From contig DASYPP010000109.1 of NCBI GenBank assembly GCA_036006525.1, forward strand, positions 59,166-123,165: a stretch of 64,000 bases of DNA. Reading direction: 5' to 3'. The notes beneath the pieces were generated by a model. That model searched no databases. It was not told where the DNA came from and saw only the letters and a program-made list of their open reading frames with translations. Of the stretch, positions 34,252 through 42,080 are shown piece after piece; within the stretch, counting starts at the first letter, position 1; each line of letters begins with the position of its first letter. The DNA is from DASYPP01 sp036006525. GTDB lineage: Bacteria; Gemmatimonadota; Gemmatimonadetes; Gemmatimonadales; GWC2-71-9. Made by a program: the position numbers and the translations under genes.

Positions 34252-35403
34252 TTACCCTAAGGCCTGCTCCAGGTCGGCGATCAGGTCATCCGAGTTTTCG
34301 ATGCCGCAGCTTAACCGGACGAAACCGTCGGGAACGCCCATCTTCGCCCGTTCCTCGCTGGAGAGATGGGCGTGCGACGTCAGCCGGGGCTCGGAGATCA
34401 AGCTCTCTACCCCCGCGAGGCTCGGGGCGTGGGTGATAATCTGCAGTTTCTTGAGGAAGCGCTCGGTGGCGGCGACCCCGCCCTTGATCTGGAGGCCGAC
34501 CATGCCGCCGAACCCGTCGAGTAACTTGTTCGCCAGCTTGTGGTCCGGATGGGACGAGAGCCCGGGGTAAGTGACCTTGGTGATCCCCGGCTGCTTTTCG
34601 GCCCAGGTCGCGATGGCCTTGCCGTTCTTGGAGTGCCGTTCCATCCGGATTTCCAGGGTCCGGAGTCCGCGATCGATGAGCCAGGCGCTGTGGGGGTCGA
34701 TGGCCTGTCCCCAGAGCCGCATCAGCCGGGTCACTTCCTCTATGAAAGAGCCCGACCCCGCCACCGCACCGGCAATGACGTCGGTGTGCCCGTTCAGATA
34801 CTTGGTGGCGCTGCTGATCACCACGTCGGCCCCGTGCTCCAGCGGCCGGAGGTTGATCGGGCTGGCGAACGTGGCATCGACCAGCAGGGCGTAGCCGCCC
34901 TCCCGGGCCAGCGAGGCCAGCGGGGCGATATCCACCAGCCGGATCAGCGGGTTGGTGGGAGTCTCCAGGAAGATCGCCCGGGTGGATTTGCGGAGCGCCT
35001 TGCGCCACTGCCGGGGCTGCTCCGGATTGGCGTAGGTAACCTCGATTCCGAAGCGGCCGAATTCTTCATCAAAGAGCCGGCGGGTGCCGCCGTAGATCCA
35101 GGCGCTGGAGACGAGGTGGTCGCCGGGGCGGAGCACCGCCAGCAGCGCGAGTGCCGTGGCTCCCATGCCGCTGGAAAGAAAGAGCGCCTCCTCCGCGCCT
35201 TCCAGCAGGGCGTACTTCTTGGCCAGCGAGACCTGGTTCGGGTTGTTGCCGTACCGGGTGTACAGCACCTCCTCGCTGGACCCCACCGGATTGGCGAAGG
35301 TGCTACTCTGCATCAAGGGAGGGACGACCGGAGTCCAGTCCGCCCGGCGGTGGGGCTCGCCGTGCACCGCGGTCGTGGAAAAACCAAACCGGCGCGGGCT
35401 CAT
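34252..35403 (-). CDS. Trans-sulfuration PLP enzyme (cystathionine gamma-synthase/lyase family)
   Basis: 383 residues, the usual length of the MetB/MetC/MetY/MetZ family. The PLP lysine lies in SATKYLNGH, with TRYGNN (phosphate contact from the partner subunit), SSGMGA, and the C-terminal RLSCGIE that binds the substrate carboxylate. Which reaction it performs (cystathionine synthesis, cystathionine cleavage, or methionine gamma-lyase) cannot be settled. Its ATG overlaps the STAS gene stop by 4 bases, so it is the last gene of a coupled run with regulatory and kinase genes. Confidence 0.9.
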   Translation of the reverse strand: MSPRRFGFSTTAVHGEPHRRADWTPVVPPLMQSSTFANPVGSSEEVLYTRYGNNPNQVSLAKKYALLEGAEEALFLSSGMGATALALLAVLRPGDHLVSSAWIYGGTRRLFDEEFGRFGIEVTYANPEQPRQWRKALRKSTRAIFLETPTNPLIRLVDIAPLASLAREGGYALLVDATFASPINLRPLEHGADVVISSATKYLNGHTDVIAGAVAGSGSFIEEVTRLMRLWGQAIDPHSAWLIDRGLRTLEIRMERHSKNGKAIATWAEKQPGITKVTYPGLSSHPDHKLANKLLDGFGGMVGLQIKGGVAATERFLKKLQIITHAPSLAGVESLISEPRLTSHAHLSSEERAKMGVPDGFVRLSCGIENSDDLIADLEQALG

Positions 35404-35939
35404 TGCAGGGGAATCGGGCGGTAGTAGTCCCGGTCGACCCCGACCAGCCGGTGCCCGGCCAGTTCCTGGAGGGCCGCGAGGGCGAAGAAATGATCCCAGT
35501 TCATTTCCCGGGCCAGGTCCGCCACAGTGCAGGGGCCTGTTTCGTGGACGAAACGAAACGCATTCCTGGCCTCGGGCGACGTGGCTCCGAGCAGAAACGG
35601 CGTCTCCCCGGGATGCGGCAGCACCGCTACCACCAGGTGGCGGTTGCGCAGAACGTGGTCGATCGCCTCACTCTGGTCTTCCGAAAGACCCATGAGCAGG
35701 ACGTGGCCTTCGCCGCTTTTCGCACCCAGCAGCAGCTGGGCGACCACTTCGTCGGCGCAGCTGAAATCGAGCAGGCCGACCGAGGAGAAATCCAGCAGGG
35801 CGGTCACGCAGTGAGCCTCGGAAATGGACGTTTCCACGCTGCGGCGGACCGCGGCACCGGTAGGGCGGGTCACGAGGTCACGATAAGGGGTGTCCACCGC
35901 ACCTTGCAGAATGCGGTCGAGTTGAATCGTATGGATCAT
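35400..35939 (-). CDS. STAS-like domain protein with C-terminal winged-helix-like region
   Basis: 179 residues. The first 110 look like the STAS-like (DUF4325-type) fold: LLDFSSVGLLDFSCADEV is the characteristic strand-helix containing the usual Ser, followed by HVLLMGL. Residues about 120-175 (FRFVHETGPCTVADLAREM then LAALQELAGHRLVGV) resemble a winged helix. It overlaps both neighbours by 4 bases (ATGA), the upstream one being an anti-sigma-type ATPase. The pair probably forms a partner-switching unit, with this protein as antagonist or output. Name and target are unknown. Confidence 0.65.
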   Translation of the reverse strand: MIHTIQLDRILQGAVDTPYRDLVTRPTGAAVRRSVETSISEAHCVTALLDFSSVGLLDFSCADEVVAQLLLGAKSGEGHVLLMGLSEDQSEAIDHVLRNRHLVVAVLPHPGETPFLLGATSPEARNAFRFVHETGPCTVADLAREMNWDHFFALAALQELAGHRLVGVDRDYYRPIPLQ

Positions 35940-36838
35940 CGCGGGGTGTCGCTTTGCGCGGGTATGACGATCTGCACTTGGGATCCGGGAAAATAGGGGA
36001 GGTGCTCGCTGAGGGGAACGTCGTCGTCCCAGGTCGGCACGATCGTCAGCCGCGCGGTGCCGCTCCGGATGGAGATCTTGCCGTCCCAGCGCGCCAGGTA
36101 GCGCTTGATCCCGGCGAGTCCCTGGCCGCGGCCCGGATCGCGGAAGCGGCTGACACCCTGGATCAGGGCAGATTCGAGTGCGGCGCCGTCGCCCCAGCGA
36201 TCGCCATAGCGGCGGGCCTGCACCCCTTCCAGCGAGCGGCGAAAACCGATCCCGGCATCGCTCACCGCGATAACCACGACCCGGCGGCCCAACCGCCGCC
36301 GCCACGTATAAGCCTGGACCGCCGCCCACCCGCTGGTTCCGGCATGTTCCACAATATTCTGACAAGCTTCTGAAAGCGCCATAGCAAAGCCCATCGTCGC
36401 CTTGGCTTCGAGCTTGAGCTCGCCGGCCAGAATGCGTCGGGCGCCTTCCTGGATCTTGCCTACCACGTCGTGAACGTCCTCTGCCGCGCGAACCGGGGTG
36501 ATGCCGAGCAGCACGTCGGATTCATCGGTGGGCGCCTTGGGCACCTTGCCGTGGATTTCGAAGAGGTCGGCTCCGTACTTGAAGAAGCCGGCCCGGGACC
36601 AGTAACGTCGGACATCGTCGCTGGTAGGGACCGCCAGGAGCGGTTTTTCGCCCCGGAGCTGCCCCAGGCCTTGGGCCGCGGTCAGCAGCGCGACCAACCC
36701 GTATGGCGAGGCCCACTGCGCGGCGTGAGCGTCCACCAGTATCCGCTCCGGGGCTTCACTCTCGTAGGCCAGCGCCTGGGCGAACTGATCGAAGCTGCGG
36801 TCATCCAGATGGGCGGGCACCTCGACGATGCGGGTCAC
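35936..36838 (-). CDS. STAS-like plus HATPase regulatory protein (RsbW-like)
   Basis: 300 residues. Residues 1-110 resemble a STAS-like domain. Residues about 120-300 form a GHKL ATPase of the anti-sigma factor type: N box SEACQNIVEHAG (about 158-169), G1 box VSDAGIGF, and G2 box GRGQGLAGIKRYL. No histidine kinase dimerisation domain is present. Such proteins bind or phosphorylate an antagonist and sequester a sigma factor or other target. It overlaps the PfkB-family kinase gene upstream and the STAS-like gene downstream by 4 bases each. No sigma factor gene is adjacent. Confidence 0.78.
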   Translation of the reverse strand: MTRIVEVPAHLDDRSFDQFAQALAYESEAPERILVDAHAAQWASPYGLVALLTAAQGLGQLRGEKPLLAVPTSDDVRRYWSRAGFFKYGADLFEIHGKVPKAPTDESDVLLGITPVRAAEDVHDVVGKIQEGARRILAGELKLEAKATMGFAMALSEACQNIVEHAGTSGWAAVQAYTWRRRLGRRVVVIAVSDAGIGFRRSLEGVQARRYGDRWGDGAALESALIQGVSRFRDPGRGQGLAGIKRYLARWDGKISIRSGTARLTIVPTWDDDVPLSEHLPYFPGSQVQIVIPAQSDTPR

Positions 36839-37755
36839 CGGCTCACCAGCTCGCCCCGCAGGAACCGGTTGAGGCCGGTGGCCCCTCGGTAACCTGCGGT
36901 CTTCGCCCCCATCGTGTTGGCTCGTGTCATGGCGTCTTCAAGAGTATCCCCGGCCAGCAGCCGGGCAAACAGCGTCGCTCCGAATACGTCGCCGCATCCG
37001 GTCGGGTCCAGTGCGTCAGTCGCCGGAGCCGGTACCAGCGCGGTGCGCACCGCGGAGGTGCCCGCGCCGGGAGCTGCCACGTAGGCCGCGCCCCTGGGTC
37101 CCAGGGTCACGGTCAGGAGCGACACCCCGGCGCCCAGGGCCGCCGCGGAAAGCGAAAGCGGGTCGGGAGAAAGCTGGCCCATCTCGTCCTCGTTCAGCTG
37201 CACCATGTTGAAGCAACCAAACCAGTGCGGCGCGTCCGGCAGCGGCTGCAGCCGGCGAATGCCGTCCTGCTGCATGCCGAGCAGCAGGCTGTGGAAATCG
37301 GCGTAGATCGGCCCGGAGAATCCCTGGCGCAGGGCCTGCGCGGTCCCCAGGCCCATTTCGAATCCCGAAATGAAGTTCAGGTACAACGCGTCGAGGTCGC
37401 GGACCATGGGACCGAGTTCCGACCAGGTCCAGCCCGGCACCCCGCCCTCCATCCGCTCGCATCGCCGCTCGGCCGATTCGTAGCGCAGGGTGACGCGATT
37501 GTTGGGGACCGGGACCTCGATGCAACGGCCGCCCGGCGCCAGGTGGGCCAGGGTCTGGAGGAAGCGCGCCGATTCCGGCGCGAGATCCCGGCCGACCTTG
37601 ATCAACGGCACGATACGCCAATCGTCTTCCAGCGCGGCGTCCAGGCCGGAGAGGGCATACGCGATCCCGCCCCACTCCTGCACGGGCGCGGCTGCGGGAT
37701 CCCGCCCATAAATGAGATCCCAGACCATCGAGCCCACGATGCCGATCTTCTTCAT
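36835..37755 (-). CDS. PfkB-family carbohydrate kinase
   Basis: 306 residues of the ribokinase fold. The C-terminal PfkB signature DPTGCGDVFGA holds the catalytic Asp, and the N-terminus begins IGIVGSMVWDL with the Gly-rich GGIAYALSG substrate region. Substrate is not evident: candidates are ribose, fructose, adenosine or other small sugars and nucleosides. It lies 12 bases after the ROK kinase gene and overlaps the HATPase gene by 4 bases, so two sugar kinases and a regulatory pair are transcribed together. Confidence 0.88.
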   Translation of the reverse strand: MKKIGIVGSMVWDLIYGRDPAAAPVQEWGGIAYALSGLDAALEDDWRIVPLIKVGRDLAPESARFLQTLAHLAPGGRCIEVPVPNNRVTLRYESAERRCERMEGGVPGWTWSELGPMVRDLDALYLNFISGFEMGLGTAQALRQGFSGPIYADFHSLLLGMQQDGIRRLQPLPDAPHWFGCFNMVQLNEDEMGQLSPDPLSLSAAALGAGVSLLTVTLGPRGAAYVAAPGAGTSAVRTALVPAPATDALDPTGCGDVFGATLFARLLAGDTLEDAMTRANTMGAKTAGYRGATGLNRFLRGELVSR

Positions 37756-37767
37756 CTCGCCGGCGGC

Positions 37768-38769
37768 TCAGCCGCCCGCCTGGTCAGACTGGCGAGACGC
37801 GGGATGGGCGTGTTGTTCGATGAAAGCCCGGGCCGCGCCGTAGACCCCTGCCGTGCCGGACAGCTCGCCCGGCACGATCCGGCATACCTCGACCGCGGGC
37901 TTGAACGCCCGGCGGCTGACCTCTCGCCGCAGGGGCACGAAAAGGCTGTCGCCCGCGTAGGTCACTCCGCCGCAGACGACCACGACTTCGGGATTGAAGA
38001 CGTTGATCAGGTTGGCCAGTCCGGCGCCCAGGAACTTGGCGGTGTCGCTCACGACTTCGTCGGCCAGGGCGTCGCCGTTGTGCGCCGCATCGTACACCGT
38101 CTGCGCGGTGATCAGTTCGAGCCGCCCCTCCACGTACCGCGGCAGCGAGGTCTCGTACCCCGATTCGATCGCTTCGATGGCGCGCCGGGCGATGGCCGGA
38201 CCCGAGGCGTAGGCCTCGAGGCAACCGTAGTTCCCGCACTTGCAGCGCCGGCCGTTCATCTCGATCGTGGTGTGCCCGATTTCGCCCGCGCAGTCGGAAT
38301 GGCCATGATAGAGCCGGCCATCCACCACGATCCCGCCGCCGATTCCGGTGCCGATGGTGATCCCGATGGCCGTGCGGGTGCCCCGCGCCGCGCCCTGCCA
38401 CCATTCGCCCAGCACGGCGCAGTTCGCGTCGTTGTCCAGCGCCACCGGGAGCTTGACTCCCTCCTGGATCAGGTCCCTGAGCGGCAGGTTGACCCAGCCC
38501 AGGTTCGGCGTCAGCAGCACTACTCCGGTGCTGGTGTTGAGCGGCCCTGGCGCGCCCACGCCAATACCGATGACTTCGGCCCCGGGAGACTTCTGACAAT
38601 CGGCGATCGCGGCCCGGGCCATGCCGATCAGTCGGCCGGTGACCGCGTCGGGCCCTTCCTCCGCGCGGGTGGGCTCCGAGCGGAGCCCAACCAGCGAGGA
38701 GCCGTTCTCGGCGACGCACCCGATGACCAGATTGGTGCCGCCGATATCAATGCCGACGATGTAACGCAA
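37768..38769 (-). CDS. ROK-family sugar kinase (glucokinase-like)
   Basis: 333 residues, TTG start with GAGAGGA 7 bases upstream. ATP-binding DIGGTNL opens the protein, the catalytic Asp is in the NDAN motif, and the ROK zinc site is CKCGNYGC preceded by EIGHTT. This pattern fits glucokinase or N-acetylhexosamine kinase. It is not preceded by a DNA-binding domain, so it is an enzyme rather than a NagC/Mlc-type repressor. Twelve bases separate it from the GT9 gene upstream and the PfkB gene downstream. Confidence 0.9.
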   Translation of the reverse strand: MRYIVGIDIGGTNLVIGCVAENGSSLVGLRSEPTRAEEGPDAVTGRLIGMARAAIADCQKSPGAEVIGIGVGAPGPLNTSTGVVLLTPNLGWVNLPLRDLIQEGVKLPVALDNDANCAVLGEWWQGAARGTRTAIGITIGTGIGGGIVVDGRLYHGHSDCAGEIGHTTIEMNGRRCKCGNYGCLEAYASGPAIARRAIEAIESGYETSLPRYVEGRLELITAQTVYDAAHNGDALADEVVSDTAKFLGAGLANLINVFNPEVVVVCGGVTYAGDSLFVPLRREVSRRAFKPAVEVCRIVPGELSGTAGVYGAARAFIEQHAHPASRQSDQAGG

Positions 38770-38781
38770 TCGCAGATCCTC

Positions 38782-39768
38782 TCAGCCAATGGCCTTGATC
38801 GTTGCCAGCACGGTTTCCAGCGTCAGCTCCCGCATGCACCGGTGGTGACCCAGCGGGCAGCGCTGAGGCCCGTGCCTGGAGCAGGGACGGCAGTTCAAGT
38901 CAGGGTGTTCCACGACCAGGTCCCGGGCCCCGCGCGGCCCGAACCCGAACGCCGGCACCGTGGGCCCGAAGATCGCCACGATCGGCGTCCCCGTTGCTGT
39001 CGCCAGGTGCAGCGGCGCGGAGTCGTTGGTCACCAGGAGCCGGGACCGCTCGATCAGCGCCGCGGAAACCCGGAGTGGAAGGTCGCCGGCGGCATTGTGC
39101 ACCCGGTCCGGTGCCGCCCCGGCGATCTCCTCCCCCAGCCCGCGATCCTCCGGCCCTCCGACCACCACTACCGGCCCCTCCATGGCGGCGACCAGCGCAT
39201 GGTAGTATGGCCACCGCTTGGTTCCCCAGATCGAGCCCGGGGCCACGGCGATGAACTCAGCGCCCACGCCATGCTGGGTGAGCCAGGCGCCAGCCGCCGC
39301 CCGGTCGGCCCCGGTGAGCGCCAGGTCCACCGGCGGAGCGGAGCTGCTGCCACTACCCCCGGCCAGCGCGAGCAGCCGCTCCACTTCGTGGCCCCCCGCC
39401 GGCCGGGGCCGGGATTCCGTATAGAAGTACCGCGCCCCGTCGGCGAAACCGATCCGCTCGGGGATCCGCGCGGCCAGCGCGATGGCCCCGGAGCGCCAGG
39501 ACCGGTGGGGGAGATAGGCCCGCGCGTACTCCTGCCGGCGGAGCTGGCCCGCGATGCGCATGCCGCCGATCCAGCCGCGGTCCCGCCCGTGCTTGTCGAA
39601 CGGAATCACCTGCCGCACCGCGGGAAGCGGGGCGAGCAGCGTCGTCGCCGCCGGGGTGGTGAGCACGTCCACCGGTCCATGCCGGGCGGCCAGCGCGGCC
39701 AGCAGCGGGGTCGTCAGCACCACGTCGCCCAGGAAGGCGGTCTGGATGACCAGGACCCGGTCAGTCAA
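38782..39768 (-). CDS. GT9-family glycosyltransferase (lipopolysaccharide heptosyltransferase-like)
   Basis: 328 residues of the WaaC/WaaF family, which add heptoses to the lipid A-core. Family marks are LGDVVLTTPLL near the N-terminus, PGSIWGTKRWP, the TNDSAPLHLA motif and FGPTVPAFGFGP near the C-terminus, plus a Cys-rich tail (CRPC and CPLGHHRC). The start overlaps the lepA stop by 8 bases. The acceptor sugar cannot be read from sequence. Its presence supports an outer membrane with a core oligosaccharide. Confidence 0.88.
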   Translation of the reverse strand: MTDRVLVIQTAFLGDVVLTTPLLAALAARHGPVDVLTTPAATTLLAPLPAVRQVIPFDKHGRDRGWIGGMRIAGQLRRQEYARAYLPHRSWRSGAIALAARIPERIGFADGARYFYTESRPRPAGGHEVERLLALAGGSGSSSAPPVDLALTGADRAAAGAWLTQHGVGAEFIAVAPGSIWGTKRWPYYHALVAAMEGPVVVVGGPEDRGLGEEIAGAAPDRVHNAAGDLPLRVSAALIERSRLLVTNDSAPLHLATATGTPIVAIFGPTVPAFGFGPRGARDLVVEHPDLNCRPCSRHGPQRCPLGHHRCMRELTLETVLATIKAIG

Positions 39769-41560
39769 CCTGGAGGACGGCGAGGAAGGCCTCCTGCGGG
39801 ATCTCCACCGAGCCCACCTGTTTCATCCGCTTCTTTCCTTCCTTCTGTTTTTCCAGCAGCTTGCGCTTCCGGGTCACGTCGCCTCCATAGCACTTGGCGA
39901 GCACGTCCTTGCGCAGGGCGGACACCGTCTCCCGCGCGATGATTTTCTGGCCGATCGCGGCCTGGATGATTACCTGGAACAGCTGCCGGGGGATCAATTC
40001 CTTCAGCTTCTCGGCGACCTTGCGGCCCCACTCGTAGGCCTTGTCGCGATGAATGATGACGCTGAACGCGTCGATCTGGTCCCCGTTGATCAGCATGTCC
40101 AGCTTGACCAGGTCGGACTCGATGAACCCGCCCATCTCGTAGTCGAATGAGGCGTAGCCGCGGCTCAGGCTCTTCAACTTGTCGTAGAAGTCCAGCACGA
40201 TCTCGCCCAGCGGGAACTCCCAGTCGAATTCCACCCGCAACTGGTCGAGATATTTCATCCCGAGGTACACGCCCCGCCGGTCCTGGCCCAGCTTCATGAT
40301 ACCGCCGATGTACTCCGAGGGAGCCATGATCCGGGCCTTTACGAAGGGCTCCTCGATCCGGTCGATGCTGGCGGGGTCCGGCAACAGGGACGGGTTTTCG
40401 ATCAGCAGCATCCGCCCGTCCGTGGCATACACGTGATACTCCACGGTAGGCACGGTGGTGATCAGGTTGAGGTCGAACTCCCGCTCCAGCCGTTCCTGCA
40501 CGATCTCCATATGGAGCAATCCCAGGAATCCGCAGCGAAACCCGAAGCCCAGCGCGGTGGAGGACTCGGGCTCGTACTGGAGGCTTGCGTCGTTGAGCCG
40601 CAGTTTCTCCAGGGCGTCCCGCAGGGTCTCGTATTGCTCGGAGTCCGTGGGGTACATCCCGGCAAACACCATGGACTTGACGTCGCGATATCCCGGCAGG
40701 AGCTCGTCCGCCCGATTGGCGGCATCCAGCACGGTATCGCCGACCCGGCTGTCTCCCACGCTTCTCAGGTTGGCGACGAAGTACCCGACTTCTCCCGCCT
40801 CCAGCTGCTCCGCCGGATGCTGGCCCAGCTGCAGGTAGCCAACCTCGTCCACGTGGTACACGTCGTCCGGATGGGCGCCAAAGGCAATCTCGGTGCCTTT
40901 GCGCATGACTCCATCCACCACCCGGATGCTGGGAATCGCGCCGCGGTAGCGGTCGAAGTAGGAATCGAAGATGAGAGCCCGGAGAGGAGCGTTCTCCCTG
41001 CCATGGGGAGGCGGGACCCGGGCCACGATGGCCTCGAGCAGCGCGGGCACACCGGTCCCCTCCTTGGCGGAGACATGGAGAATCTCTTCGGGCCGGGCAC
41101 CGATGAGGTCGCGGATCTCCTGGGCCCGCTTCTCCGGCTCCGCTCCGGGCAGATCGATCTTGTTGAGGACGGGGATGATTTCGAGGCCGGCATCGAGCGC
41201 CAGGAACAGGTTGCTCAAGGTCTGGGCCTGGATACCCTGGGAGGCATCCACCACCAGGAGCGCGCCCTCGCACGCCGCCAGGGAGCGGGACACCTCATAG
41301 GTGAAGTCCACGTGGCCAGGGGTATCGATGAGGTTGAGCTCGTACTCGCGGCCGTTTCCGGCGGTGTAGGCCATCCGGACGGCGTTCAACTTGATGGTGA
41401 TCCCGCGCTCCCGCTCGAGATCCATGGTGTCCAGCAGCTGCTCCCGCATGAGACGTTTTTCCACCGCGCCGGTGGCTTCGATCAGCCGGTCGGCCAGGGT
41501 GGATTTGCCGTGATCTATGTGGGCAACAATACAGAAGTTACGGATGCGGTCCTGAGACAT
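39761..41560 (-). CDS. lepA: Elongation factor 4 (LepA)
   Basis: 599 residues, exactly the usual size. LepA is a ribosome-associated GTPase that affects initiation and back-translocation. G1 AHIDHGKST, G2 region GITIK, G3 DTPGHVDF, G4 NKIDLP and the C-terminal RKRKLLEKQKEGKKRM tail (split) are all typical. ATG at 41560 begins SQDRIRNF. A TATATT lies 6 bases upstream of the ATG, with no Shine-Dalgarno. The octamer snapback repeat fills the space to the upstream gene. Confidence 0.97.
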   Translation of the reverse strand: MSQDRIRNFCIVAHIDHGKSTLADRLIEATGAVEKRLMREQLLDTMDLERERGITIKLNAVRMAYTAGNGREYELNLIDTPGHVDFTYEVSRSLAACEGALLVVDASQGIQAQTLSNLFLALDAGLEIIPVLNKIDLPGAEPEKRAQEIRDLIGARPEEILHVSAKEGTGVPALLEAIVARVPPPHGRENAPLRALIFDSYFDRYRGAIPSIRVVDGVMRKGTEIAFGAHPDDVYHVDEVGYLQLGQHPAEQLEAGEVGYFVANLRSVGDSRVGDTVLDAANRADELLPGYRDVKSMVFAGMYPTDSEQYETLRDALEKLRLNDASLQYEPESSTALGFGFRCGFLGLLHMEIVQERLEREFDLNLITTVPTVEYHVYATDGRMLLIENPSLLPDPASIDRIEEPFVKARIMAPSEYIGGIMKLGQDRRGVYLGMKYLDQLRVEFDWEFPLGEIVLDFYDKLKSLSRGYASFDYEMGGFIESDLVKLDMLINGDQIDAFSVIIHRDKAYEWGRKVAEKLKELIPRQLFQVIIQAAIGQKIIARETVSALRKDVLAKCYGGDVTRKRKLLEKQKEGKKRMKQVGSVEIPQEAFLAVLQVD

Positions 41561-41574
41561 GCGGAGAATATAAC

Positions 41575-41643
41575 CGGCGGTAGGACGGTAAGGCGGAAAG
41601 ACGGTACGTAATTCCGTCCTACCGTCGTACCGTCGTACCGTCC
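41575..41643. repeat. Octamer snapback repeat at the lepA/AhpD-like junction
   Basis: Four units (CGGCGGTA, GGACGGTA, AGGCGGAA, AGACGGTA; 41575-41606) are followed by inverted units (CCGTCCTA, CCGTCGTA twice, CCGTCC; 41614-41643). The right arm overlaps the last 25 bases of the AhpD-like gene, whose final residues DGTTVRR and stop codon are made of repeat units. Confidence 0.85.
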
Positions 41644-41975
41644 AATTCACCCAATCTGCCCATGGCACGCCTTAAGTGGGGAATTACGATGCTGCCGCCG
41701 ACGACCAGCGCGATGGAAAACACCTCGAGGAACTCTTCCCGGGTCGCCCCTTCCTGGTGGCAGCGCTCGATATGGTAGGTGATGCAGTCATCGCACCGGA
41801 GCACCATCGAGGAAACCAGGCCCAGCATTTCCTTGGTCTTGACTCCCAGGGCGCCCGCTTCGTAAGCCCGGTTGTCCAGGGCGAAGAAGCGGTTGATGGT
41901 GACGTTGCCCGCGCCCAGGATAACGTCGTTCATCCGGGCCCGGAATTCGTTGAAATCGGCGAGAGTATCTGGCAT
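41619..41975 (-). CDS. Carboxymuconolactone decarboxylase / AhpD-like protein
   Basis: 118 residues. The AhpD-type redox motif CDDCITYHIERC (CxxC followed by His) indicates a peroxidase-reductase-like function rather than lactone decarboxylation. Start at 41975 (MPDTLADFNEF) is chosen because the open frame upstream is repeat-derived. The C-terminal seven residues are encoded by the octamer repeat, so the original protein may have ended differently. No ribosome binding site; TATTCT lies 6 bases before the ATG. Confidence 0.85.
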   Translation of the reverse strand: MPDTLADFNEFRARMNDVILGAGNVTINRFFALDNRAYEAGALGVKTKEMLGLVSSMVLRCDDCITYHIERCHQEGATREEFLEVFSIALVVGGSIVIPHLRRAMGRLGELDGTTVRR

Positions 41976-41990
41976 CCGGGAAGAATAAAA

Positions 41991-42078
41991 GCGTGAGAGG
42001 TGAGAAGTAAGAAGTGAGAGGGAACTGCTCCGGGCACGAGCGCATTCCCTCTCACTTCTCACTGCTTACTCCTCACGC
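41991..42078. repeat. 33-bp snapback hairpin with 7-base periodicity
   Basis: Left arm 41991-42023 (units like GTGAGAG, GTGAGAA, GTAAGAA, GTGAGAG) and right arm 42046-42078 are reverse complements over 33 bases with about five mismatches; the loop is 22 bases. On the minus strand it follows the M28 stop by 2 bases and is itself followed by TTTTATTCTT, so it could be an intrinsic terminator. It ends 15 bases before the AhpD-like start. Confidence 0.85.
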
Positions 42079-42080
42079 TG

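Noticed and set aside
36703..39942. A 1079-codon open frame on the plus strand
   Set aside because: It lies antisense to the HATPase, PfkB, ROK and GT9 genes, has no domain, and has the Arg/Pro/Gly-rich composition typical of antisense frames in GC-rich DNA.
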